A stretch of DNA of 8,245 bases, taken from positions 1 through 8,245 of the forward strand of contig JANQNI010000222.1 in NCBI GenBank assembly GCA_028289805.1. Reading direction: 5' to 3'. The notes below the pieces were generated by a model. The model made no database searches. It worked only from the letters and a program-made list of their open reading frames with translations, and had not been told where the DNA came from. Source of the stretch: Thermoplasmatota archaeon (lineage in GTDB: Archaea; Thermoplasmatota; E2; JACPAO01; JAHFTW01). This document shows positions 1 through 5,618 of the stretch, piece after piece (positions within the stretch are counted from its first letter, which is position 1; each line of letters begins with the position of its first letter). The position numbers and the translations under genes are program-made.

Positions 1-247
1 GGGGGCCCTTCCAGCCGAGGTAGTTGTGGAACCGACCCGCGGAGGCGTAGGCGCGGTGGCGCACGAACGGCGGCGGGCCGGGGCGGTCGGGCCACAGGAT
101 GAAGCCGAACTCGCGGCGGGTGAAGCGGTCGGGCATCCGGGGCGGGTGCTGCTTGTAGTAGGCGCCGAAGCTGCGCTGGAGCCACTCGACGGTGGCCTTG
201 ACCGGCGGGGGGAACGCGGGGGGCGGGCCGGCGGGGGCGTCAGCCAC
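1..247 (-). CDS. priS: DNA primase small (catalytic) subunit PriS, N-terminal part only
   Basis: This is the first 82 codons of the catalytic subunit of the archaeal/eukaryotic-type primase, which makes the RNA primers for DNA replication together with PriL; the rest lies beyond the left edge. The translation contains a Tyr-Tyr pair near residue 30, then the family-typical REFGF segment near residues 46-50, followed by FVRHRAY, as in PriS N-termini. The catalytic Asp residues are outside the window, so activity cannot be judged. The start chosen is GTG at 247-245, because it overlaps the end of priL by 8 nt and gives a sensible N-terminus; no ATG lies nearby. The overlap implies translational coupling with priL. 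The Pro-rich first 17 residues are probably a flexible tail. Confidence 0.85.
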   Translation of the reverse strand, partial: MADAPAGPPPAFPPPVKATVEWLQRSFGAYYKQHPPRMPDRFTRREFGFILWPDRPGPPPFVRHRAYASAGRFHNYLGWKGP

Positions 248-1340
248 GGGCCACCTCCGCCGTCGCTCCCGGCGTCGCCTGCTGTGCGGCAAGGGCCGCC
301 GCCTTCTCCCGGTCCTCCTTCTGGAAGCGGATGCGGGCGCGGTAGTAGGACAGGGGGTGCTTGATCTTGGCGCACAGGCGGTCGCGCTTCTCCAGGGGAC
401 AGACGCCGTTGGTCTGCATCGTGGCGCAGCCTGGAGGCGTGTACTTCTCGACGCCCTGCTCGCCGGCGATGTGCGTCACCTGGTAGCGCGACTTCTCGGG
501 GTCGAAGTTGGGGATGGCGCGGAAGTAGTCGATGATGTCGTCGGCGGTCATGCCGATGGTGGCGAGGAAGCTGGCGATGGCGAAGCGGGCGTGGTGGCTG
601 ATCATCTCGCCGTTCTTCATGCGCTCGAAGATGTCGACGATGCAGGGGGGGAACAGGTGGGTCTGGACGGGGCCGAAGTCGCCGGTGTTCCACTGGCTGC
701 GGGCCTGCTCCAGTTCCGGCTTGAGTTGTTCCAGGTAGTCGGCCAGGGCGGCCTTCAGCTCCTCCGGTTGCGGCTTGCCCAACTCCTCGTCCAGTTCCGC
801 CTGGATGCGCCGTTCCAGCGCCTCGCGGCACAGGCGGGAGACGTCGGGACCGGAGAGGGGCACCCAGCCGCGCGCCACGGGGCGCACGATGAGCTTCCAG
901 TCCGGCTCGTGCAGGGGGGCGACGGCGAGGTAGTCGCTGAAGTGGATGCGGGTGCCGTCGGGGCCCTCGTCCAGCACGACGCCCAGGTGCCGGGCCATGG
1001 CGGGGCGGCTGGGGGGGTCCTGGTTCAGGGTCTCCTCCAGCCGGGTGGCCTCGGCGGTGGCGTAGCGGTGGACGAGGCCGCGGTCGCCGACGAGGACGCA
1101 CAGCATCCGCGCCAGGGGAACCGACAACAGTTCGTTGAGGGCGCCGCGCTCGTCGAGGAGGGTGACGGGGGGGATGCGCTTGTCCGTGAGCGCGCCCCGG
1201 ATGCGGGCCATGGCGCGCTGGCGGATGCCCTCGTACCGCGGCGCGGCGAGCAGGTCCGGCAGGGCGGGACCGACCTCGCGCACGGCGTCGCGGACCTCCG
1301 GCAGGAAGGGGTAGTACGCCAGCCGCACCAGGTCGGCCAC
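240..1340 (-). CDS. priL: DNA primase large subunit PriL (4Fe-4S)
   Basis: This 366-residue protein is the regulatory subunit of archaeal primase; it binds PriS and helps initiate and size the RNA primer. The N-terminus (LVRLAYYPFLPEV, residues 4-16) is typical of PriL. Four cysteines, C233, C305, C314 and C323, match the four ligands of the C-terminal 4Fe-4S cluster: one Cys in the PPC segment, then the GCATMQTNGVCPL stretch, then a Cys before the basic SYYRARIRF helix (331-339). The length fits the family. The last 20 or so residues are Ala-rich and probably disordered. The start is GTG at 1340-1338, directly before the conserved N-terminus. It follows a lipoprotein gene by 75 nt and overlaps priS by 8 nt. 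Family assignment is firm; co-transcription with pcn is inferred from layout. Confidence 0.93.
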   Translation of the reverse strand: MADLVRLAYYPFLPEVRDAVREVGPALPDLLAAPRYEGIRQRAMARIRGALTDKRIPPVTLLDERGALNELLSVPLARMLCVLVGDRGLVHRYATAEATRLEETLNQDPPSRPAMARHLGVVLDEGPDGTRIHFSDYLAVAPLHEPDWKLIVRPVARGWVPLSGPDVSRLCREALERRIQAELDEELGKPQPEELKAALADYLEQLKPELEQARSQWNTGDFGPVQTHLFPPCIVDIFERMKNGEMISHHARFAIASFLATIGMTADDIIDYFRAIPNFDPEKSRYQVTHIAGEQGVEKYTPPGCATMQTNGVCPLEKRDRLCAKIKHPLSYYRARIRFQKEDREKAAALAAQQATPGATAEVARG

Positions 1341-1415
1341 GGACCCACCAGTCGTCGCGGCTACTTCAGGGGCGCGGCGGGGGGACGCACCGGTGCGCGG
1401 CGGGGACCCGAGGCC

Positions 1416-1850
1416 CTATCCCCCGTAGCCGCCGTAGTTGCCCCATCCGCCGTAGCTGCCACCGTAGCCGTCGCCGAGCACCTGGAGACCCATCTGGCCG
1501 GTGAAGGAGTCGAAGTCGAGGACAATTTGCCAGGCGCCGGCCTTGCCGCTGGAGGTGTCCTGCTGGGAGCCGCCCTGGCTGGCGCCGCTGATGGTGTTCG
1601 TGTAGACGGTCTTGCCGGCGGCGTCCCGGACGCTCAGGGTGAAGGCGCCGCTGCCGGACTGTCCACCCCACTGGACCATGGCGGTGTTGCTGGGGTTGTC
1701 CCAGGTGTAGCTGACCGAGCCGGACTTGCCGGCGACCTGGCCGGCCATCTGGAAATTCCCGGGGTTGTTCTGGACGACCAGTTGTTCGGCGCCGGAGCAG
1801 CCGGAGAGGGCCGTGGCAAGCATCGCGAGTGCGAGCAACCATACACGCAT
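1416..1850 (-). CDS. Small secreted lipoprotein with Gly/Tyr-rich tail (lipoprotein 1)
   Basis: This 144-residue protein begins with a lipoprotein signal peptide: Arg at position 2, a hydrophobic stretch (residues 3-15) and the lipobox LSGC with the lipid-carrying Cys at 18. It should therefore be anchored on the outer face of the cell membrane. The body (about 21-125) is predicted by eye to be beta-rich, with SVSYTWDNP near 45-53, a D-AAGKTVY segment at 76-83, and GKAGAWQIVLDF at 102-113. The last 17 residues are a Gly/Tyr/Trp-rich repeat, probably flexible or adhesive. Two segments match the neighbouring lipoprotein at 1904-2284, suggesting a common origin. No function is recognised; a GOLD- or PPC-like beta-sandwich is a guess. 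The ATG start at 1850 has a CTTAAG element centred about 26 nt upstream, suggesting its own leaderless promoter. Confidence 0.8.
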   Translation of the reverse strand: MRVWLLALAMLATALSGCSGAEQLVVQNNPGNFQMAGQVAGKSGSVSYTWDNPSNTAMVQWGGQSGSGAFTLSVRDAAGKTVYTNTISGASQGGSQQDTSSGKAGAWQIVLDFDSFTGQMGLQVLGDGYGGSYGGWGNYGGYGG

Positions 1851-1871
1851 GGGGGCAGGGACCTGCGGCCA

Positions 1872-1881
1872 AACTTAAGGG
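1872..1881 (-). promoter_or_regulatory. Possible TATA-like element upstream of lipoprotein 1
   Basis: In the 53-nt gap between the two lipoprotein genes, the minus strand reads CCTTAAGTTT. Its CTTAAG core (1874-1879) is centred about 26 nt before the ATG at 1850. That is the spacing expected between a TATA box and the start of a leaderless archaeal transcript. No clear Shine-Dalgarno sequence precedes this ATG, which agrees with a leaderless start. The sequence is a poor match to a canonical TTTATATA box, so this remains tentative. Confidence 0.3.
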
Positions 1882-1903
1882 AGATTGGGACGATGGCTGG
1901 ATT

Positions 1904-2284
1904 CTACCGCGTTTGGCAGGAGAGGACCGCCTCGACGCGACCGGTGAGTCCGTCGCCCTCCACCTGGAGGCTCCACGTGCCAGCCTCGCCGAAGATGCCG
2001 CGCACGGTCCGGCCGGCGTCGCGCACGTCCTGGTTGCGGGCGTCGGGTCCGAAGGGTTCGTCGAACGCGGTGCGCCCGGCGCCGTCGAGGACGCGGACGC
2101 GCAGGAGGCCCTCGTCCACGACGAGGTCGAGGGCCAGTTCGACCTGGTCGCCGCAGGCGACGGTCTCGGCGTCCTGGAAGGTGGCGTCGTCGAGGCCCTC
2201 GCGCAGGACGCGCGCCGCATCGCTCCCGACGGAGGCGCAGCCAGGAAGGAGGAGCAGGAGGACGGCCACGGCCGCCGCGCGCAC
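1904..2284 (-). CDS. Small secreted lipoprotein (lipoprotein 2), related to lipoprotein 1
   Basis: The gene encodes 126 residues starting at GTG 2284-2282, only 2 nt after the pcn stop codon, so translation is probably coupled to pcn. This start gives a short signal peptide: Arg2, a Val/Ala/Leu core and the lipobox LPGC with Cys16. The reading frame stays open far upstream but there lies inside pcn, so a longer start is not credible. The mature part contains VRVLDGAGRTAF (63-74) and GEAGTWSLQV (99-108), which match LSVRDAAGKTVY and GKAGAWQIVL of lipoprotein 1. Two further cysteines (C44 and C123) near the two ends of the domain could form a disulfide. It is likely a membrane-anchored extracellular beta-sandwich of unknown function. 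Confidence 0.75.
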   Translation of the reverse strand: MRAAAVAVLLLLLPGCASVGSDAARVLREGLDDATFQDAETVACGDQVELALDLVVDEGLLRVRVLDGAGRTAFDEPFGPDARNQDVRDAGRTVRGIFGEAGTWSLQVEGDGLTGRVEAVLSCQTR

Positions 2285-2286
2285 GG

Positions 2287-3030
2287 CTACTCGCTCTCGA
2301 TGCGGGGCGCCAGGAGGTAGGTGATGTGGCCCGAGCCGCCGGCGATGTCGAACTCGATCTTGACGGGGTAGTCGGTGCCGAGGTTGAGCGTGATGGAGTC
2401 GCCGCCCTTGACGACCTTGCTCATGTTGCTGAAGTAGTCGAGGCTGAACAGGCTGCGGCTCTCCTCGGGGCTCTCGATCTTGACGATGTCGTCGCCCTCG
2501 AGCTTCAGGTGGACCTGGTCCGTGTCGCCGTCGGCCACGAGTTCGAAGGAGTCGTCGCCGGCCACGAGGGCGATGTGGTCGCTGACGGCCTCGCTGGCCT
2601 TGATGCCCTGCTGCAGCTCGCCGGCGAGGATGGTGACCTTGCTGGGGAGGTTGAGGTTGGGCACCTTGGGGTCGCCCATGTTCGTGGTGTCGACCAGTGC
2701 CATGCGGCGGGTGATGTGGCCGATCTTGAAGACGAGGCGGTGGGTGTCCTCCTTGTACTCCAGGCCGATCTCGTCCTGGCTGGAGGCGAGCTTGAGGATG
2801 TCCTTCAGCTTGTCCAGGTCGACGCCCATCTCCAGGTCGTCGGCGTGGAACTCCGTGAAGGCGCCCTTGCCGAGGCTCAGGTCGACCATGGCGACGTGTG
2901 CGGGGTCGACGGCCTTCAGGCTCAGCCCCTCCGGGGCGACCTGGATCTTGGCCTCGTCCACGAGGGTCTGGACGGCGTCGAGGACCGTCTTGAGCACTTC
3001 CGCCTTGACCTTGGCCTTGAACGCGGGCAT
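2287..3030 (-). CDS. pcn: DNA polymerase sliding clamp PCNA
   Basis: The 247-residue product is the ring-forming clamp that tethers DNA polymerase, Fen1 and ligase to DNA. Length matches archaeal PCNA (about 245-250). Recognisable landmarks are the N-terminal FKAKV strand, VDPAHVAMVDL at 41-51, the interdomain connecting loop around 118-133, the VSDHIAL strand at 149-155, SLFSLDYF at 193-200, and the C-terminal LAPRIE at 240-245, which is the region that lines the partner-binding pocket. The ATG at 3030 is chosen because it gives the family N-terminus (MPAFKAKV); the frame is open further upstream but codes for nothing recognisable. It is the first gene of a minus-strand series reaching priL and priS, a plausible replication operon. 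Confidence 0.97.
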   Translation of the reverse strand: MPAFKAKVKAEVLKTVLDAVQTLVDEAKIQVAPEGLSLKAVDPAHVAMVDLSLGKGAFTEFHADDLEMGVDLDKLKDILKLASSQDEIGLEYKEDTHRLVFKIGHITRRMALVDTTNMGDPKVPNLNLPSKVTILAGELQQGIKASEAVSDHIALVAGDDSFELVADGDTDQVHLKLEGDDIVKIESPEESRSLFSLDYFSNMSKVVKGGDSITLNLGTDYPVKIEFDIAGGSGHITYLLAPRIESE

Positions 3031-3059
3031 CCCTATCGAGCCCTTGCAATCCTGGTGCG

Positions 3060-3069
3060 CTCTTAAGGA
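3060..3069 (-). promoter_or_regulatory. Possible promoter element for pcn
   Basis: The minus strand reads TCCTTAAGAG here, with CTTAAG at 3062-3067 centred about 34 nt upstream of the pcn ATG at 3030. With archaeal spacing this would place the transcript start roughly 8 nt before the ATG. The 7-mer CCTTAAG also occurs on the same strand upstream of lipoprotein 1. The match to a TATA box is weak, so the assignment is an inference from position and from this repetition. Confidence 0.3.
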
Positions 3070-3239
3070 CTCCCGGTTTGTTAGCAGTTCTTCCGGTGGA
3101 AGTCGATGGGGGCGCGGACACCAGCGAGGCGACCGGAGTCCCGCGCCACCCAGGACCGTCGGACGGACGCCGGAGGTATAGGAAGACCATAGAGGCCGAC
3201 GAAAGCGCAGCCCCCCGCCACGAAACCCGCCCACCCACC

Positions 3240-3255
3240 TTGAAACATTTCATAA
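3240..3255 (+). promoter_or_regulatory. Archaeal BRE/TATA-like promoter for the DUF5658-like gene
   Basis: A purine-rich TTGAAAC stretch (3240-3246), resembling a BRE, is followed by the AT-rich TTTCATAA (3248-3255). The latter is centred about 27 nt before the ATG at 3279. This is the arrangement expected for a leaderless archaeal transcript. It stands out as one of the few AT-rich stretches in this high-G+C window. The 248-bp gap 3031-3278 otherwise separates the divergent pcn and DUF5658-like genes, and I see no further gene in it. Confidence 0.5.
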
Positions 3256-3278
3256 CCGCAGAGGATGATTCTCATGAG

Positions 3279-3719
3279 ATGCTGCCTTCTCACGCGGTCA
3301 AGGCCAAGTGCATCGCGTCCTCCACGACGCGCGTCGTCGCCGGCCCCGGCACAGCGCCCCTGGCCGGCCGGGAGGACCGCTTCTGGATTCCCCCGACCTG
3401 GCACCGCCCCCTCCTCGCCGTCCTGGGCCTCAACGCGTTCTTGCAACTGGCCGACGTGGTCAGCACCGGCCTCGCCCTCGGCGCCGGCGCCGTCGAGGCC
3501 AACCCCGTCAGCCGCGCCCTCATGGGCAACCTCTCCTTCGCCGGCTGGGCCGCCGTGAAGGTGCTGCTCGCCGCCGCCTTCATCGCCGCCGCACCCCTGC
3601 TGCGCACCATCCGCAGCACCGGCGAGGCCCGCTTCCTGCTCGCGGCCAGCGTCGGCTTCGCGGGAATGATGCAACTCGTCGTCGTCAGCAACGTCGTGCA
3701 GACCGTCATCCTGGGTTGA
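3279..3719 (+). CDS. DUF5658-like small integral membrane protein
   Basis: This 146-residue protein has a polar N-terminal region (1-42) and about three membrane segments (roughly 44-68, 88-108 and 118-143). Within and after the first segment are the residues typical of DUF5658-type proteins: Asn52, Asp59 followed by Thr63 (LNAFLQLADVVSTG), then a Glu-Ala-Asn-Pro motif at 73-76, just before the next helix. The biochemical role of the family is unknown to me. The ATG at 3279 is preferred over the longer open frame because a TATA-like element sits about 27 nt upstream and the extra upstream residues look like non-coding translation. It is transcribed divergently from pcn and converges on the AAA ATPase gene, 27 nt away. 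It appears to be a single-gene unit. Confidence 0.75.
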   Translation: MLPSHAVKAKCIASSTTRVVAGPGTAPLAGREDRFWIPPTWHRPLLAVLGLNAFLQLADVVSTGLALGAGAVEANPVSRALMGNLSFAGWAAVKVLLAAAFIAAAPLLRTIRSTGEARFLLAASVGFAGMMQLVVVSNVVQTVILG

Positions 3720-3746
3720 GCCCGACGACCCCCCGTGCACCGGCGG

Positions 3747-4862
3747 CTACGTGGACGTCCGAGCGGGCGGCTTGCGCGGCGGTGTACCCTGCGCCGGAGG
3801 CCCGCGCTTCGGGGAGCCGCCAGCGCCCGGAGAGCCCGCCGGACGGCGAGCAGGAGGCTTGCCGGTGCCCTGGCCTGGCGCCCGACCACCGCCGGAGCCC
3901 GCCTTGCCGTTCGCGGCGCGGCGCGGTGACCCGCGCACCTCCGCCTCCGAGCCCATGTCCGCCAGCGTCGTCTTGACCATCTCGTCGTCGACGTGGTACG
4001 CCTTCGTGCCGATGGCCGCCTCCAGGACTCGGTTGGCGAGCTTCAGCAGCCGGCGCGGATTGTCGCGCGACGCCCGCGCCATGACCCGGATGGCCTCCTG
4101 CGTGAACGGATAGAGGGGATCCAGGTCGTCCACGAGGCGGTTGGCCAGGAATCGCTTGGCGATCATCAGCGCCGCCTCGTTCTCGCTCAGGCCCTTGACG
4201 GGCAAACGCCGGTCCAGGCGCTCCAGCACGGCGCCGTGGCGGCGGCTGACCTGCTGGAAGAACCTCGGGTAGGAGCTGAGCATCACCAGCACGCCGGGAC
4301 GGATGTGGTTCATCACCGCGTGCAGCGTCTGCATGAACAGGTCCACCTCCTTCTGGCCCTCCATGTTCTGCAGGTCGTTGAGCAGCAGGGCGGCCGGCGC
4401 GTTGGCGTTGAGGGCCTCCGCCAGCACCCTCCCCACGCGCTCGGGGTCGTACTTCTTGCGCACCTGCTTCTCCAGGGACAGCAGGTCGCGGTACCACTTG
4501 GGGCTGGAGACGAACCGCTGGATGGCGCCCAGGTCCACGGCCTCCCGCGTCGCCTCCGCAACGCCCCCGACGATCCACCGCGCCTCGTGCGTCATCTGGT
4601 GGTAGACCGCGACGCCGCCCGCCTCCTCGAACTCGCTCTTGGCCACCATCAGCCGCTGCGTCTTGCCCGTCCCCATGGCACCCACGAGCGCCACCGCCGC
4701 CTTGCGCCGCCGGTCCAGCACGTCGTCCCGGATCGACTGCAGCACCTCGTCGATGGGCTGGTTGACGTGCAGCAGGCCCACCTCCTCCAACTGCTCGCCC
4801 GTGATGTCTTGAAACGGGTTCTTGACGAGTCCGAAGCGTTCGTATCCGCGTTGGCGTGGCAT
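3747..4862 (-). CDS. AAA-type ATPase, ExeA/Cdc6-like, with basic disordered tail
   Basis: This 371-residue protein begins with YERFGLVKNPF (7-17), an N-terminal signature seen in ExeA/TniB-like and Cdc6-like ATPases. It carries a good Walker A, GAMGTGKT (61-68). The Walker B strand is AALLLNDLQN (157-166), with Asp163 but Leu instead of the usual catalytic Glu. A sensor-1-like strand VLVMLSSYP (191-199) and a sensor-2-like RDNPRRLLKLANRVL (266-280) follow. Residues from about 309 onward are a Gly/Pro/Arg/Lys-rich, probably disordered tail that may bind nucleic acid or a partner. No helix-turn-helix is evident, so a role as an Orc1/Cdc6 initiator is not supported. GAGGA overlapping the upstream stop codon provides a Shine-Dalgarno site. 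It lies 9 nt behind the RecA-like gene, so the two are probably one operon and functional partners. Confidence 0.8.
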   Translation of the reverse strand: MPRQRGYERFGLVKNPFQDITGEQLEEVGLLHVNQPIDEVLQSIRDDVLDRRRKAAVALVGAMGTGKTQRLMVAKSEFEEAGGVAVYHQMTHEARWIVGGVAEATREAVDLGAIQRFVSSPKWYRDLLSLEKQVRKKYDPERVGRVLAEALNANAPAALLLNDLQNMEGQKEVDLFMQTLHAVMNHIRPGVLVMLSSYPRFFQQVSRRHGAVLERLDRRLPVKGLSENEAALMIAKRFLANRLVDDLDPLYPFTQEAIRVMARASRDNPRRLLKLANRVLEAAIGTKAYHVDDEMVKTTLADMGSEAEVRGSPRRAANGKAGSGGGRAPGQGTGKPPARRPAGSPGAGGSPKRGPPAQGTPPRKPPARTST

Positions 4863-4871
4863 GGTGGTTCC

Positions 4872-5489
4872 TCAGACGTGGCGGCGCCGCGTGTCGATGG
4901 CGAGGCGGTCGCCGGTGAAGCTGTAGTGGACGGGCTGGCGCACCGAGTGCAGGGCGCCCCAGCGCGGGACGCGCAGGAACGACTGGATCTTCTCCCCGTC
5001 GTCGTGGGTCCGGAACTGGACCACCGCGTCGCTGAGGTGCCGCAGCGCCCCCAGCGACCGCGCGTCCAGCACGTCGTCCTCCGCAACCAGGACGACCGCG
5101 TGCCCGTCCTGGCGGGCCGCGCTCCGGTGCGCCTGGACGCAACGCGACAACGCGGCCGGGTCGGCGTCCTGCGCCATGAACGACACCGCGTCCACCAGCG
5201 TCGTCGCCGCCACCGGCCGGACCGCGGCCAGGTCGTCGAAGTCCATCGCCTCCTGGAGGACCACGCGCGCCCGGTCCTCGCCCGCGAGTCCCTGCCGGCG
5301 CGCCACCGTGGCCGCCCCCCGCGACGTGACCACCAGCACCCGCTGGCCCCCCTGCCGCGCCGAACGGCACACCAGGTCCGCGAAGAACTCCTTGTCCGGC
5401 TCCGTCCCCCCCTCCACGAGCACGACCCAGCCGTCGCCCACGGGAGGAACGAAGGCGTCCAAGCCGGGAACGTCGAGACGAAGCGGCAT
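4872..5489 (-). CDS. RecA/KaiC-superfamily (Rad55/FlaH-like) protein with degenerate P-loop
   Basis: The 205-residue product follows the order of strands in KaiC/FlaH/Rad55-type RecA folds but lacks a proper P-loop. After the strand WVVLVEG (21-27) the motif is GGTEPDKE (27-34), keeping Lys33 but with Asp32 and Glu34 where Gly and Ser/Thr are expected. A second strand is VLVVTS (51-56). A Walker-B-like strand TTLVDAVSF (96-104) has Asp100. AVVLVAEDD (131-139) and the C-terminal LSDAVVQFRTHDDGEKIQSFLRVPR pattern resemble the end of KaiC-type domains. It probably binds nucleotide weakly or not at all and may serve as a regulatory or scaffold subunit. The ATG at 5489 gives a compact domain; an ATG at 5571 would add 27 unconvincing residues. 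It is the first gene of a pair with the AAA ATPase. Family assignment is by pattern and would need a profile search. Confidence 0.6.
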   Translation of the reverse strand: MPLRLDVPGLDAFVPPVGDGWVVLVEGGTEPDKEFFADLVCRSARQGGQRVLVVTSRGAATVARRQGLAGEDRARVVLQEAMDFDDLAAVRPVAATTLVDAVSFMAQDADPAALSRCVQAHRSAARQDGHAVVLVAEDDVLDARSLGALRHLSDAVVQFRTHDDGEKIQSFLRVPRWGALHSVRQPVHYSFTGDRLAIDTRRRHV

Positions 5490-5618
5490 CGCGAATCCGT
5501 CCGACCCCCTCACCCCCGAAGAACTGCGTCTATGGACGCACCCCAGCAAACAATAGTCGATTGATTCCATCGGACCTATGGCCCATTCGTTGAAGCGACG
5601 GCCCCCCTCCCGCGCGAC
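5490..5618. promoter_or_regulatory. Divergent promoter region between the RecA-like gene and the pilin-like gene
   Basis: This 129-bp gap separates two divergently transcribed genes. Its middle (about 5547-5570) is notably AT-rich compared with its surroundings and contains AACAATAG and TTGATTCC stretches that could serve as core promoter elements. On the minus strand, TATTGTTTG (about 5548-5556) would allow a short 5' leader for the RecA-like gene. No element at the leaderless distance stands out for the pilin. A shared element could co-regulate both units, but this is only suggested by layout. Confidence 0.3.

Noticed and set aside
128..360. CRISPR or tandem repeats in G-rich stretches
   Set aside because: The G-rich runs are codon-level Gly/Pro bias in priS and the end of priL; no regular repeat-spacer structure exists.
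192..2324. A plus-strand open frame of 710 codons
   Set aside because: It lies antisense to priL and both lipoproteins, whose products are recognisable. Its translation is Gly/Ala/Val-rich without motifs, as expected for antisense frames in G+C-rich DNA.
2326..3066. Plus-strand open frame opposite pcn
   Set aside because: Antisense shadow of a clearly identified PCNA gene; Val/Asp/Leu-rich with no domain.
3747..4862. Orc1/Cdc6 replication initiator next to an origin
   Set aside because: No winged-helix domain follows the ATPase core, and the neighbouring gaps are short with no repeated origin-type boxes.
3706..5370. Minus-strand 554-codon open frame overlapping the AAA ATPase in another frame
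   Set aside because: Composed of Gly/Arg/Pro/Ala runs; the overlapping frame has Walker A and sensor motifs and is the real gene.
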